Position numbers and translations under genes: made by a program
NCBI GenBank assembly: GCA_030041155.1
Contig: JASHOJ010000029.1
Coordinates: 1-39,399 of the forward strand
Length of the DNA stretch: 39,399 nt
DNA from: Candidatus Binataceae bacterium
GTDB lineage: Bacteria; Desulfobacterota; Binatia; Binatales; Binataceae
Direction: 5' to 3'
The notes under the pieces: generated by a model
Told to the model about the DNA's origin: nothing
The model's input: only the letters and a program-made list of their open reading frames with translations
Database searches by the model: none
In this document: positions 1-8,310 of the stretch, one piece after another
How positions within the stretch are numbered: position 1 is the first letter of the stretch
Layout: every line of letters starts with the position of its first letter

Positions 1-654
1 CTCCATCAGCTCGCGCGCGTAGTTTTCGTTGATCCCCTCGAACCTGCCTTTGGCGCCTTCGCTGCCCGGCGCGGTGTTCTGCCAGTTATCGAGGTAAAAC
101 AGCATAGCCGGATGTTTTGCGGTTGCACCCAGCAGCGCGCGAAAGCTGCCCATCGTATGAGGCCGGATCGCGGTTTCCTCAAATGATCCGGTCCAGATGT
201 TATCGAGACCTTTGCCCGCAAAGATGTTGAAATGATTGAACCAAAACGCGGTCATCACTTCCTGAAGCTGGCGCGGTCCCTCAATCGCGCGCAGTAGCCT
301 GGCCTCAGCCGCCTCGCGCATAACGACCCGCTGTTTGATGCGCTCCTGCTTGAGCGCGTTCATGAGGACGGACTTGTCAGCGCCGCGGTTCTCGCGCCGC
401 ATCTCCATCACCGGCTCCTGAAAGCGGCGGTATAGGTCGAGTGGGGACATCTGCAACGTCTGGTAGGCCGCGACCTTACCCGCGAGCTCGTGCGGCACCG
501 GGATCTGCGAGTTCGGGTAAAGCTGCTCCTGAATGTAAGCCTCGGCCCCGATTTGCCGCACCCGGTCCAGATCGCCTGGGCGGGGCCCAAAGGCGAGGCG
601 ATTAAGAACGTGGAGCGGACGCTCTTCGGGTGAAATATCGCCAGCCCCGGTCAT
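1..654 (-). CDS. DUF1800 family protein, N-terminal 218 residues (cut by window start)
   Basis: The frame is open from an ATG at 654 to the window edge, so the C-terminal half is missing. A clear ribosome site (AGGAG) sits six bases before the ATG. Family marks are the N-terminal HVLNRLAFGPRPGDLDRV stretch, TAFWFNHFNIF in the middle and ENYARELME at the last residues seen; together these are typical of DUF1800. The biochemical role of the family is not well established, and its members are often paired with a DUF1501 gene, which would lie outside the window. No signal peptide is visible at this start. It is the last gene of a minus-strand run, 104 bp after trmJ. Confidence 0.85.
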   Translation of the reverse strand, partial: MTGAGDISPEERPLHVLNRLAFGPRPGDLDRVRQIGAEAYIQEQLYPNSQIPVPHELAGKVAAYQTLQMSPLDLYRRFQEPVMEMRRENRGADKSVLMNALKQERIKQRVVMREAAEARLLRAIEGPRQLQEVMTAFWFNHFNIFAGKGLDNIWTGSFEETAIRPHTMGSFRALLGATAKHPAMLFYLDNWQNTAPGSEGAKGRFEGINENYARELME

Positions 655-758
655 AAATCTCCTGCCGCTTTCCTTCTGCCGCTCTTCTGCCCGATCTAGT
701 ACGAAAGCGGCCCGATACGGATTCGCATTCTTTACCTGCCAAAGGGCGGGCCTGTGAT

Positions 759-1532
759 TCAGCGGATTTTCGAACCCGTGGCGCGCTTCCTCGCGAGCGT
801 CTGGGCACCGCCCTCGGCAACCCAGCGTATCTGCCGCGCAATGCCGTTCAGGATATTCACCTCGCGGCCTGTCACTCCGCCGCGGCCGAAAATCGTGCGC
901 ACTGTGAACATGATGTGGTCGGGATTGTCAGCGGGAAGAAAACCGATCGCGACCAGCGCGTCCGCCATCCGCTCCATCGCGGCGTCCACGGCTGATGCGC
1001 GGGCGAACTCCGGGGCTCGCGATCCTCCCAATGCCTTCTCCGCGCCGCTCAGCATGATCTGGTAAGCGACGACCATAATCGCCTGTGCGAGATTCAGAGA
1101 AGGATACGCCGGCGCGGTCTCGATGGTGAGCAGGCGATGGCATAGCTTTAACTCGCGATTTACCAGACCGCGATCCTCCGGACCGAAAACGATTGCGACG
1201 CGATTTTCCACCGCAAGCGAGGCGATGTCGCGCGCCGCCGAGCCAAGCGGCTGCGCGCGTTCGCGATATGCGCCTGGCCGGCAGGTGGTGCCGACGGTGA
1301 GAGTGCAATCCTCGAGCGCGGAGGTCAGGTCGGGAAAGATGCGAGCGCTTAAGAGCAAATCGCGCGCGTGCACCGCCATCGCAAGGGCGTCGCGATGCTT
1401 CAGCGAGACCGTCGGCGCCACTATTCGCAGGTCGCTGAAGCCCATATTCTTCAGCGCCCGCGCCGCGGAGCCGATATTGCCCGGATAGCGCGGCTTCTGC
1501 AGCACGAACGCGACGTGCTCGGCGAGGTTCAC
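759..1532 (-). CDS. trmJ: tRNA (cytidine/uridine-2'-O-)-methyltransferase, TrmJ type
   Basis: A 257-residue SpoU/TrmH-class (SPOUT) methyltransferase. Members of the TrmJ branch use S-adenosylmethionine to methylate the 2'-O of the wobble-proximal nucleotide 32 in the tRNA anticodon loop. All three SPOUT motifs are present: RYPGNIGSAARALKNMGF near residues 15-32 (catalytic Arg25), IVFGPEDRGLVN in the middle, and PSLNLAQAIMVVAYQ for the knot that binds the methyl donor. The length matches the family. The start is a GTG eight bases after the stop of the upstream zinc-ribbon/TPR gene, so the two are probably co-transcribed. A TrmH-like rRNA methylase is the alternative, but the order and spacing of the motifs favour TrmJ. 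Confidence 0.85.
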   Translation of the reverse strand: MNLAEHVAFVLQKPRYPGNIGSAARALKNMGFSDLRIVAPTVSLKHRDALAMAVHARDLLLSARIFPDLTSALEDCTLTVGTTCRPGAYRERAQPLGSAARDIASLAVENRVAIVFGPEDRGLVNRELKLCHRLLTIETAPAYPSLNLAQAIMVVAYQIMLSGAEKALGGSRAPEFARASAVDAAMERMADALVAIGFLPADNPDHIMFTVRTIFGRGGVTGREVNILNGIARQIRWVAEGGAQTLARKRATGSKIR

Positions 1533-1540
1533 GTGCTCGC

Positions 1541-2836
1541 CTAGTCGGTGACGGTCTCCATCACGCGGCCGCTTGCGCCGTCGACGATATCAACTCGAAC
1601 CGCGCCTTTGACCTTGTAATCTTTTTTCGCGTTATCGATGCCGGACTTCAGATCGGTCAAAAATTTTTGCTTGGCGAACGGTGGCATCTGGTCCATCGGA
1701 AAGTTGTTCATCACAACTCGGGCGTTGGTCTTGTCGGGCCAACTGACCGACCCGACTTTGGGGCCCGCGATGGGAAGTCCGCGCACGATCTGCTCGATAT
1801 CGCCCTGGAACGTGGTCGCCGGAGTCACGGCGGATTGCGCCTGCGCCGCGTTTGCGCCGGAGTCATTCGCCGCCGAGGCGCCGCCACCGCTCGTGGAGGC
1901 CAGAGTTGCGGCTTCGCCGCCAGCGATCTTCGCCATTATGTCTTTGATCTGGTTTCTGGCGTTATCGTCAGGCGCAAGATCCAGCGCCTTCTTCAGCGCC
2001 GCCTGGGCGGTCGCGGGCTTGCCCTCCTCAGCATATGCGACTCCCATGTTGTAGTACGCTTGGAACATATCGGGCTTGATCCTCAGCGCGCGTTGATATT
2101 GCACCAGCGCCTGATCGGCGTTGCCGGTGTACAGGTACATCGTGCCCAGGTCGGTGCTGACCTCGGGGTCGTCCGGCTTTTTCTTGAGATAATGCTCGTA
2201 CGCGGCTATGGCTTCGTCATATTTGCTGGTGTCGTAATAGATGTCGCCGATGCCGCGCAGCGCTTCCAGATTGTCGGGGTCGAGCTTCAGCACGTGCCCA
2301 TAAGCGTCTTCAGCTTGCTGATTGTAGGATTCGTCAAACATCGCCGCGCGCATAGTGATCGAGCCGAGCCGGTTCCAAACACTTATATCGTTTGGCTTCG
2401 CCTTCGCTTCCTGTTCGACCTTATCGATAAAGGTTCGCGCTTCGGTCGGGAGTTGAACTCGCGGATGCCCCTGCGGGAGCTGATTGGGTGCGTTATTTCC
2501 CGCAGTCCCGCTCAGCGAATTGCTGGCCCCGGACGGGTTCATCGGATTTTGCTCGGCGATCGCGCCCTCCGACGATACCCTTTGACGCACCACCGCCGGG
2601 GTGCGAAAGACTATCCACCCCGCGGCGGCCAGCCCTACCACCGTGATAGCCGCGAACACCGCGACGAAGGCGCTCGTGATCGGCACCATCCGCGGCGGTT
2701 GTCCGCCGTGCTGGGGCTGCTCAGAAGGGGCGGAATCACCAGCCTGAGAAGCGGGGCCGGCGAGCGCGCGGCCGCATTCGACGCAGAACTTCGCGCCCGC
2801 CATCAGGGGAGCGCCGCATTGTGGACAAAATCGCAT
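1541..2836 (-). CDS. zinc-ribbon, single-TM, TPR repeat protein
   Basis: A 431-residue membrane-anchored scaffold-like protein of unknown function. Residues 1-27 form a zinc ribbon with two CxxC knuckles (C4, C7, C18, C21). A low-complexity linker follows, then one hydrophobic helix at about 53-77, a second disordered Ser/Asn-rich linker, and at least four TPR repeats at about 150-300 (LEALRGIGDIYYDTSKYDEA and following). A folded C-terminal segment of about 100 residues ends in VDIVDGASGRVMETVTD. The ribbon should be cytoplasmic and the TPRs on the other side of the membrane. The ATG at 2836 is preferred over an in-frame TTG three bases upstream; neither has a good ribosome site. It shares a short divergent promoter region with the GST gene and is followed by trmJ at 8 bp. 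Confidence 0.75.
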   Translation of the reverse strand: MRFCPQCGAPLMAGAKFCVECGRALAGPASQAGDSAPSEQPQHGGQPPRMVPITSAFVAVFAAITVVGLAAAGWIVFRTPAVVRQRVSSEGAIAEQNPMNPSGASNSLSGTAGNNAPNQLPQGHPRVQLPTEARTFIDKVEQEAKAKPNDISVWNRLGSITMRAAMFDESYNQQAEDAYGHVLKLDPDNLEALRGIGDIYYDTSKYDEAIAAYEHYLKKKPDDPEVSTDLGTMYLYTGNADQALVQYQRALRIKPDMFQAYYNMGVAYAEEGKPATAQAALKKALDLAPDDNARNQIKDIMAKIAGGEAATLASTSGGGASAANDSGANAAQAQSAVTPATTFQGDIEQIVRGLPIAGPKVGSVSWPDKTNARVVMNNFPMDQMPPFAKQKFLTDLKSGIDNAKKDYKVKGAVRVDIVDGASGRVMETVTD

Positions 2837-2849
2837 CAAGAAGATTGTT

Positions 2850-2866
2850 ACCTGACCGCTTCAGGT
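2850..2866. promoter_or_regulatory. inverted repeat between divergent genes (possible operator)
   Basis: ACCTGA, five bases, then TCAGGT form a perfect 6-bp inverted repeat. It lies only 14 bp upstream of the zinc-ribbon/TPR start and about 90 bp upstream of the GST start, in the only non-coding DNA between these divergent genes. It could be an operator or a leader hairpin. No matching regulator is encoded nearby. Confidence 0.25.
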
Positions 2867-2952
2867 CTTCCAATATGGCTGTCTTTTGGACTTTATGCCT
2901 TACGCGGCGGTGCGGTATAGTTCCCAGCCGAATCCAGCAAAGGAGTTGCCCT

Positions 2953-3603
2953 ATGCTGCTTTACGATTCGTTCGGACCCAATCCGCGTGCGATGCGAATG
3001 TTCCTGGCGGAAAAGGGAATCAAGCTCGAGACAAAGAACGTCGACCTGATGAAGGCCGAGAACCGCAGGCCGCCGTACACCGATCGAAATCCGGGCGGGC
3101 AGCTTCCGGCGCTGGAGCTTGACAACGGCTCATGCCTCGGCGAGACGGTTGCCATCTGGGAATATCTCGAGGAAAAGAATCCGGCGCCTGCGCTGATCGG
3201 CACCAGCGCGGAAGAGCGCGCCGAAACACGCATGTGGCAGCGGCGCATTGAACTGAGGATCTCGGAGCATCTTTACAATGGCTTCCGATTTGCAGAAGGC
3301 GCGCAACTGTTCAAGGATCGGATGCGGATTTTGCCCGAGGCGGCGCCCGGCCTTAAGCAGACCGTGCAGGACAATCTAAAATGGCTGGATACGTTGCTGG
3401 CCGGCAAGGACTACATCGCCAGCAAACGATTTACCGTCGCGGACATAATCTTGTACTGCGCGCTCGATTTTGGCGGCAGCGTCGGTCAGAAACGCGATCC
3501 CTCGCTCAAGAATCTGGACGCGTGGTTCAAGCGCGTTGAGTCGCGGCCCAGCGCGAAGGCGAGTCTGCATCCCGGTGCCGCACAGACCGGAATGAGAGGA
3601 TAG
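2953..3603 (+). CDS. glutathione S-transferase family protein
   Basis: A 216-residue soluble GST that probably conjugates or transfers glutathione on small electrophiles. The N-terminal thioredoxin-like domain carries the cis-proline segment GGQLPALEL (Pro52) and the glutathione-contacting acidic pair at Glu64-Thr65 in GETVAIWEYLEE. The C-terminal all-helical domain includes FTVADIILYCALDFGG, matching the N-capping box of GSTs. The N-terminal catalytic residue is probably Ser6 (YDSFGPNPR), as in beta/zeta-like bacterial GSTs, but this is a guess from position. The start is the ATG at 2953, eight bases after a strong AAAGGAG; longer in-frame versions add non-homologous residues. It is followed 161 bp later by the PHA synthase on the same strand. 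Confidence 0.9.
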   Translation: MLLYDSFGPNPRAMRMFLAEKGIKLETKNVDLMKAENRRPPYTDRNPGGQLPALELDNGSCLGETVAIWEYLEEKNPAPALIGTSAEERAETRMWQRRIELRISEHLYNGFRFAEGAQLFKDRMRILPEAAPGLKQTVQDNLKWLDTLLAGKDYIASKRFTVADIILYCALDFGGSVGQKRDPSLKNLDAWFKRVESRPSAKASLHPGAAQTGMRG

Positions 3604-3619
3604 CCTCGCGCTCGCTCGT

Positions 3620-3643
3620 TTGCACTGAAGTTGCAGGGTTGCA
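3620..3643 (+). repeat. three TTGCA direct repeats upstream of the PHA synthase
   Basis: TTGCA occurs at 3620-3624, 3631-3635 and 3639-3643, the last extending to TTGCAAC. The cluster lies about 120 bp before the phaC start and just after the GST stop. TGC-rich operators are bound by PhaR-type repressors of PHA genes in other bacteria, so this is a candidate regulatory site. The match is short and could be chance. Confidence 0.2.
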
Positions 3644-3764
3644 ACATAGTTCCCAGCGCCCGCTCAGTTTCTCCGCGCTATTTCTTTGGCGAGCGCCTTG
3701 CTCATCGTCGCTGCGCTCTGATAGCGCTCGATCGGCGCAATTGCCCGGGCATGGAGGGAACGAC

Positions 3765-5474
3765 ATGGACGGCGCGGCCAGGCAGCGAGTCGAACATACG
3801 CCGCAAGAAGATGATCACCCGGCATTAAACGCGATCCTCGGCGCCAATCCATTTGTCGGTCTGGATGGCGCGCAAGTGGTCGGGATGCTCGCGCGATACT
3901 TCGGGCATATTGCCCGCCGTCCCGGCGCGGTCCTATCGCGCGGGGCGGAGCTCGCGTTGGACATGGCGCGGATTGCGACAGGAAATTCGGAAATCGAACC
4001 GGCGGCTTCGGACAAGCGTTTTGGGGACCCGGCGTGGCGCGAGCATCCGGTTTATCATCGCCTGATGCAATCGTATCTGGCGTGGCGCACCGCCATGCAC
4101 GATCTGGTCGGGGACGGCGACTTTCCCAGTTGGCAGGATGCCGAGCAGATGCGCTTTGCGGTTACGCTCCTGACCGAGGCGCTCGCGCCCACCAACACGC
4201 TGGCGGGGAATCCCGCCGCGATCAAGAAAGTCTTCGACACTGGCGGCATAAGCCTTGCTCGCGGAATCAGGAATTTCGTGTCTGACGTATTCAACAACGG
4301 CGGCATGCCTCAACAGGTCGATAAGCGTCCCTTCGAGGTTGGACGCAATCTAGCCGCATCGCCGGGCGCGGTGGTGATGCGCACGGCGCTGTTTGAACTG
4401 ATTCAGTACACGCCAGCCACCGAGAAGGTATTCGAACGTCCGCTGCTGATGATTCCGCCGCAGATCAACAAGTTCTACATCATGGATCTTGCGCCGGGGC
4501 GCAGCTTTATAGAATACGCGGTCAAACACGGCGTCCAGGTATTTACCATCAGTTGGCGAAATCCGACGCAGGCCGACCGGGACTGGGGTCTGGACGATTA
4601 CGTGAGCGCCTGCGAGCAGGCGGCCGATGCCGTTTGCGAGATCTCCGGCAGCCGCGACACGAACGTGATCGCGATTTGCGCGGGAGGAATCACGACCGCT
4701 CTGATGCTGGGGCATCTCGCCGCCACCGGCGAGCGCAAAGTGCATGCCGCCACGTTGCTGGTCACGACGCTCGACACCTCGCTGCCCTCGATGACCGGGA
4801 TGTTCGCGACCGAAGACGCGATCAAATCCGCGATCGCGCGCTCGCAAAGCAGGGGCGTGCTGGACGGAGCGGATATCGCGCGCGTCTTCTCATGGCTTCG
4901 GCCCAACGATCTGGTGTGGAATTACTGGGTCAACAACTACCTAATGGGCGAGCAGCCGGCGCCATTCGACATCCTGTATTGGAATAGCGATTCGACGTGC
5001 TTGCCGGCAAAATTGCACGAAGGTTTTCTCGGCTTGTTTCTCAAAAATCCTCTCATCCGTGCAAACGAAGCCACAATTCTCAGCACGCGAATAAATCTGC
5101 GTGACGTGCGAAATGATATGTTCTTGGTGGCTGGGATGACGGATCACATCTGCGCCTGGCGAGCCTGCTATCGCTCGACCGCCATCTTCGGCGGCAGCAT
5201 TGAGTTCATTCTGGGCTCGAGCGGCCACATCCAGAGCCTCGTGAACCCGCCGGGAAACTTCAAGGCGCGCTACTTTGCAGGGTCTCGTCTCCCCGAGGAT
5301 CCGGACGCATGGCTTAAGGGCGCGACCGAGAACAAGGGCACCTGGTGGGACCACTGGCTCAAATGGTATAGCGCTCGCGCAGGGTGGGAGAAGCAGGCTC
5401 CGTCAGCATTTGGCAACAGCCGTTTCCCGGCGCTCGACCGCGCGCCGGGAACCTACGTGCACGAGCGGCACTGA
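3765..5474 (+). CDS. phaC: poly(3-hydroxyalkanoate) synthase, class I-like
   Basis: A 569-residue PHA synthase that polymerises hydroxyacyl-CoA into storage polyester at the granule surface. The catalytic triad can be placed: Cys305 in AICAGGIT (the lipase-like box), Asp460 in TDHICAWRACY and His488 in GSSGHIQSLVNPP. The Asp-His spacing of 28 residues equals that of the Ralstonia class I enzyme. The conserved WNSDSTCLP segment (Asp409) is also there. The box starts with Ala where most synthases have Gly (GxCxG). The start is the ATG at 3765, behind GGAGGG; an in-frame upstream extension of 42 residues looks non-coding. No phaA, phaB or annotated phasin is adjacent, although several SDRs in the window could supply a reductase. 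A small coiled-coil gene follows at 28 bp. Confidence 0.93.
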   Translation: MDGAARQRVEHTPQEDDHPALNAILGANPFVGLDGAQVVGMLARYFGHIARRPGAVLSRGAELALDMARIATGNSEIEPAASDKRFGDPAWREHPVYHRLMQSYLAWRTAMHDLVGDGDFPSWQDAEQMRFAVTLLTEALAPTNTLAGNPAAIKKVFDTGGISLARGIRNFVSDVFNNGGMPQQVDKRPFEVGRNLAASPGAVVMRTALFELIQYTPATEKVFERPLLMIPPQINKFYIMDLAPGRSFIEYAVKHGVQVFTISWRNPTQADRDWGLDDYVSACEQAADAVCEISGSRDTNVIAICAGGITTALMLGHLAATGERKVHAATLLVTTLDTSLPSMTGMFATEDAIKSAIARSQSRGVLDGADIARVFSWLRPNDLVWNYWVNNYLMGEQPAPFDILYWNSDSTCLPAKLHEGFLGLFLKNPLIRANEATILSTRINLRDVRNDMFLVAGMTDHICAWRACYRSTAIFGGSIEFILGSSGHIQSLVNPPGNFKARYFAGSRLPEDPDAWLKGATENKGTWWDHWLKWYSARAGWEKQAPSAFGNSRFPALDRAPGTYVHERH

Positions 5475-5502
5475 TTCGAGAAAATTGCGAGGTGGGAGGG
5501 CG

Positions 5503-5682
5503 ATGGCGAATAGCGGCGGCAAAAAGCAGGGCGTGAACAGAGAGACTGATTCTCAACTGGAAGCCCGCGTCTCGCAACTTGAGCGCGACCTGGCGAGCCT
5601 GCGCGAGCACGCGGCGCAGCTCGACGAGCGATTGCAGAAAATGGCGAATCTCATCGCGACCACTCAAGCAGGACGGCTGTAG
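5503..5682 (+). CDS. small coiled-coil protein next to phaC
   Basis: A 59-residue hydrophilic protein. Residues from about 15 on form a heptad-type helix (LEARVSQLERDLASLREHAA) that ends in QKMANLIATTQAGRL. It has a strong ribosome site (GGGAGGG, five bases before ATG) and sits 28 bp after the PHA synthase stop, so it is very likely translated with it. It resembles no family I can name with confidence. A SlyX-like or granule-associated accessory role is possible from size, coiled-coil character and position, but that is inference. Confidence 0.65.
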   Translation: MANSGGKKQGVNRETDSQLEARVSQLERDLASLREHAAQLDERLQKMANLIATTQAGRL

Positions 5683-5738
5683 ATTCCACCAAGCCAAAGG
5701 TTCACATCGGCTCCGAGCAAATAAGCACGTCCGACCGA

Positions 5739-6911
5739 GTGCTTACGGTGCTCGCGTTTGCCGCGATGCTGGTGCAGGGGCTGAACGCCGGATGGATCGG
5801 TCCGTTTCTTCCTTCGATCGCACGAACGTTGGACACCAGTATCGATCGCAGCGGACTAATCATGAGCGCGCTCGCGACAGGCTACCTTGCGGCGCTGATT
5901 GCAGGCGGCGAGGTGGTGAGCCGCGGGACTCCGCGGCAGATGCTCGCCGGTGCGATGGGGTTGGTTGCGGCCGGACTGACCGGCGTCGCCTTCGCACCGC
6001 GGCTATTGTGGCTCCTGATAGCGGCTACGGCGATCGGAGTCGGGCAGGGCGCAATTGATATCGCAACGAATGCTTTGGTCGCGGATCTCAACCGCGACAG
6101 TCTTGGTTCCGCGCTCAATTATTTGCACATGATGTTCGGCGTCGGCGCGCTTCTTGGCCCAGTGATTGCCGGATTCGCGATCGCGGCGTCGATCTCATAT
6201 TCAGCCACTTTTGCGCTATTTGCGATCGCGATGGCGGCGCTGGCGGTCGCCTTGGTTCTTATGCCGGGACATCACGCAAGCGAGGCGGTGGGGGAACCAA
6301 TCGGCGGGATCGCATTGCTTGGGCAACCGCTCATCTGGATGCTGGCCGCAATTCTGTTCTTCTATGTCGGCGCGGAGACTGGAATTGGCGCCTGGCTTTA
6401 TTCCTATCTGCGCGGCACCAGCACTCTGGCGGCAGCCGTGGCCGCATGGGCTGTGTCGCTTTACTGGTCGGGACTGGTGGCGGGCAGATTTTTAGGCGGC
6501 TACTTTGCGCATCGCACGTCGCCGCGCGCGATGTCGATCGCGGGCGCGGCTCTTTCTGCCGCTGCCCTGGTGGTGCTGACCGTGATGCCGAATCGAATCA
6601 TCGCGGACGCGCTGATGATCGCGCTAATCGGAATCGGGTACGGTCCAATATTTCCAAACATGATCGCGATTGGCGCGAAGGCATTTCCCGCCGAAGTGGG
6701 CCGCATGACCTCCGTCGTCGCGGCTGGCGGCGCGATTGGGGCGATGCTGCTGCCGTGGACCATGGGGCTCGTTCTCAGCGCACAAAGCGCGGTCGCTTCG
6801 ATGGAGTTTGCTCTTCTGCTAACGGTCCTCATGATCGCGTTAATCGCGATTCTGAACGCCTTCATTCACAGCAGATTACGCGTTACTCAGGCGTGCCTAT
6901 CGCGCGGCTAG
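5739..6911 (+). CDS. MFS transporter
   Basis: A 390-residue, 12-helix major facilitator superfamily permease of unknown substrate in the inner membrane. Alternating hydrophobic segments run throughout, the N-terminal half starting LTVLAFAAMLVQGLNAGWIG and the second half at about residue 200 (LIWMLAAILFFYVGAETGIG). It resembles the sugar-efflux or AraJ/YfcJ-like branches more than drug antiporters, but I cannot assign a substrate. The only plausible start is a GTG at 5739, without a good ribosome site. Its 3' end overlaps the convergent lutA gene by 15 bp. Confidence 0.85.
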   Translation: MLTVLAFAAMLVQGLNAGWIGPFLPSIARTLDTSIDRSGLIMSALATGYLAALIAGGEVVSRGTPRQMLAGAMGLVAAGLTGVAFAPRLLWLLIAATAIGVGQGAIDIATNALVADLNRDSLGSALNYLHMMFGVGALLGPVIAGFAIAASISYSATFALFAIAMAALAVALVLMPGHHASEAVGEPIGGIALLGQPLIWMLAAILFFYVGAETGIGAWLYSYLRGTSTLAAAVAAWAVSLYWSGLVAGRFLGGYFAHRTSPRAMSIAGAALSAAALVVLTVMPNRIIADALMIALIGIGYGPIFPNMIAIGAKAFPAEVGRMTSVVAAGGAIGAMLLPWTMGLVLSAQSAVASMEFALLLTVLMIALIAILNAFIHSRLRVTQACLSRG

Positions 6912-7619
6912 GATTTCGGCCAGGTGCCGCACCTTGATATCGGCGCCGGCGCGGCTGAGTCCTCCGCCAATCTGCATCAGGCATCCGCAGTCGTTGGAAA
7001 CCACCACCTGCGCTCCGCTCTGGCGAATTCGATCGATCTTGTCCGAAAGCATCGCGCCGGAGATGTGCGGAAATTTGACTGAGAACAATCCGCCAAATCC
7101 GCAGCATTCCTCGCGGTCGCGCACCTCGACCAGACGAATTCCTTCGACCCCGCTCAAGAGCGCCATCGGCTCCTCGCGCGCGTTCAGCTCGCGCATCAAG
7201 TGGCACGATGGATGGTATGCGACCGCGCCCTCGAATCGAGCGCCAAGGCGCTTCACCTTCATCACCCGCACGAGGAATTGCGAGAGTTCATAGACTTGCG
7301 GGCGAATGGCGGCCGCTTTGGCCGTTAACTCGGCGTCTTCGAATGGGAGATCCGCATAGAAAATGCGGATCATGCTGGTGCAGGAACCTGACGGCACGAT
7401 AATCGGCATCGCGGGGTCGCAAGCGGCCATGAACCGACGCGCCAAGTCGAGCGCTTCCGAACGAAAGCCCTCATTGAACGCCACTTGTCCGCAGCAGAAG
7501 GCGCTCTTTAGTAGCCGAACCTTAAGCCCGAGCCGTTGCAGAATGGTGGCCGACGCCCGTTCGACCTCCGGAAAAAATTCCTCCGCAAGGCAGGTGGAGA
7601 AAAGCTGAACCTCATTCAT
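6897..7619 (-). CDS. lutA: LutA/YkgE-type Fe-S oxidoreductase subunit
   Basis: A 240-residue protein with two CCG (cysteine-rich) domains, the LutA subunit of the L-lactate oxidising complex, which oxidises lactate to pyruvate. Cluster ligands are visible in STCLAEEFFPE (Cys10), SAFCCGQVAFNEG (Cys42-43), PSGSCTSMIR, YHPSCHLMRE, EECCGFGGLFSVK and SNDCGCLMQIGG. The ATG at 7619 overlaps the lutC stop (ATGAATGA), a classic coupling arrangement, and is preferred over an upstream in-frame TTG. The gene is the last of queG-sirB1-lutB-lutC-lutA. The same CCG architecture occurs in glycolate oxidase GlcF and heterodisulfide reductase HdrB, but the neighbours make LutA the best call. Confidence 0.9.
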   Translation of the reverse strand: MNEVQLFSTCLAEEFFPEVERASATILQRLGLKVRLLKSAFCCGQVAFNEGFRSEALDLARRFMAACDPAMPIIVPSGSCTSMIRIFYADLPFEDAELTAKAAAIRPQVYELSQFLVRVMKVKRLGARFEGAVAYHPSCHLMRELNAREEPMALLSGVEGIRLVEVRDREECCGFGGLFSVKFPHISGAMLSDKIDRIRQSGAQVVVSNDCGCLMQIGGGLSRAGADIKVRHLAEILAAR

Positions 7620-8310
7620 CGCGCGGCCATACAATCAACACGTGCAATGATTTCGGCCCGTGGACGCCGAGCACAATGCGCTTTTCGATGTCGGCGGTCC
7701 GGCTTGGCCCGGTAATCAACGTGACTCGATGATTCGCGATTTCGTTAGCGCCAAGTGTCGCCACCGCCGCCGCGATATCGCGAACCAGCCGATCGACATT
7801 GACGAGGATCACACTCGATGGCGGCAGCAGCGTAAGCGAGCTTGGGCGCGATACGGTCGAGACCACCGCGAGCGTGCCGGTTGACGCGATAGCACAGTCG
7901 GCTTCCGCAATTCCCATGTCAGCATCCGCTACGCGCCGCAGCGTCTGCGTGCGGTTATCCGCGTCGACACCAGGGGCTGTGCGAAGCACTGAAATACCCT
8001 CCGTCTCCAGGGCGGTTGCGATCGCGCCGGTGTCGATTGCGACGCCCTCGCCGATTGCGGCGGTGCGCACGCCGGTCTCGGCGGCCAGCGCCGCTATCCG
8101 TGCCGCGGCTTCGTCAGCGCGGCAGATTCCGAGATAATCGCCCGCGACGGACTTAAGCTCGTGTCCAAACTGGGTCGCGAGTTCCGCTCGGTCATTGGCG
8201 GACAGCGCGTGTAACGGTGCGCCGTTCGCGTCGATCTCGGCAAGGTCTCCGCGTGCGGAAGAACCGAGCGCGTCCTTCACCCGGGCAACGATGTCGCTAA
8301 GATCGGCCAT
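7612..8310 (-). CDS. lutC: LutC/YkgG-type LUD-domain protein
   Basis: A 232-residue LUD-domain protein, the third subunit of the LutABC L-lactate utilisation system. Family marks are IASTGTLAVVS in the middle and the C-terminal GPSRTADIEKRIVLGVHGPK followed by LHVLIV. The start MADLSDIVARVK at 8310 matches usual LutC length. It overlaps the lutB stop by 14 bp, and its own stop overlaps the lutA ATG. A longer open frame up to 8418 only duplicates lutB sequence in another frame. Its exact catalytic role within the complex is not settled in the family. Confidence 0.9.
   Translation of the reverse strand: MADLSDIVARVKDALGSSARGDLAEIDANGAPLHALSANDRAELATQFGHELKSVAGDYLGICRADEAAARIAALAAETGVRTAAIGEGVAIDTGAIATALETEGISVLRTAPGVDADNRTQTLRRVADADMGIAEADCAIASTGTLAVVSTVSRPSSLTLLPPSSVILVNVDRLVRDIAAAVATLGANEIANHRVTLITGPSRTADIEKRIVLGVHGPKSLHVLIVWPRDE

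Noticed and set aside
1667..2920. 417-codon open frame on the plus strand
   Set aside because: It is antisense to the zinc-ribbon/TPR gene and rich in Arg/Gly/His with no fold signs; a GC-rich shadow frame.
6897..6911. 15-bp 3' overlap of MFS and lutA genes as a regulatory antisense element
   Set aside because: Short convergent overlaps are common in compact genomes and nothing else supports a regulatory role.
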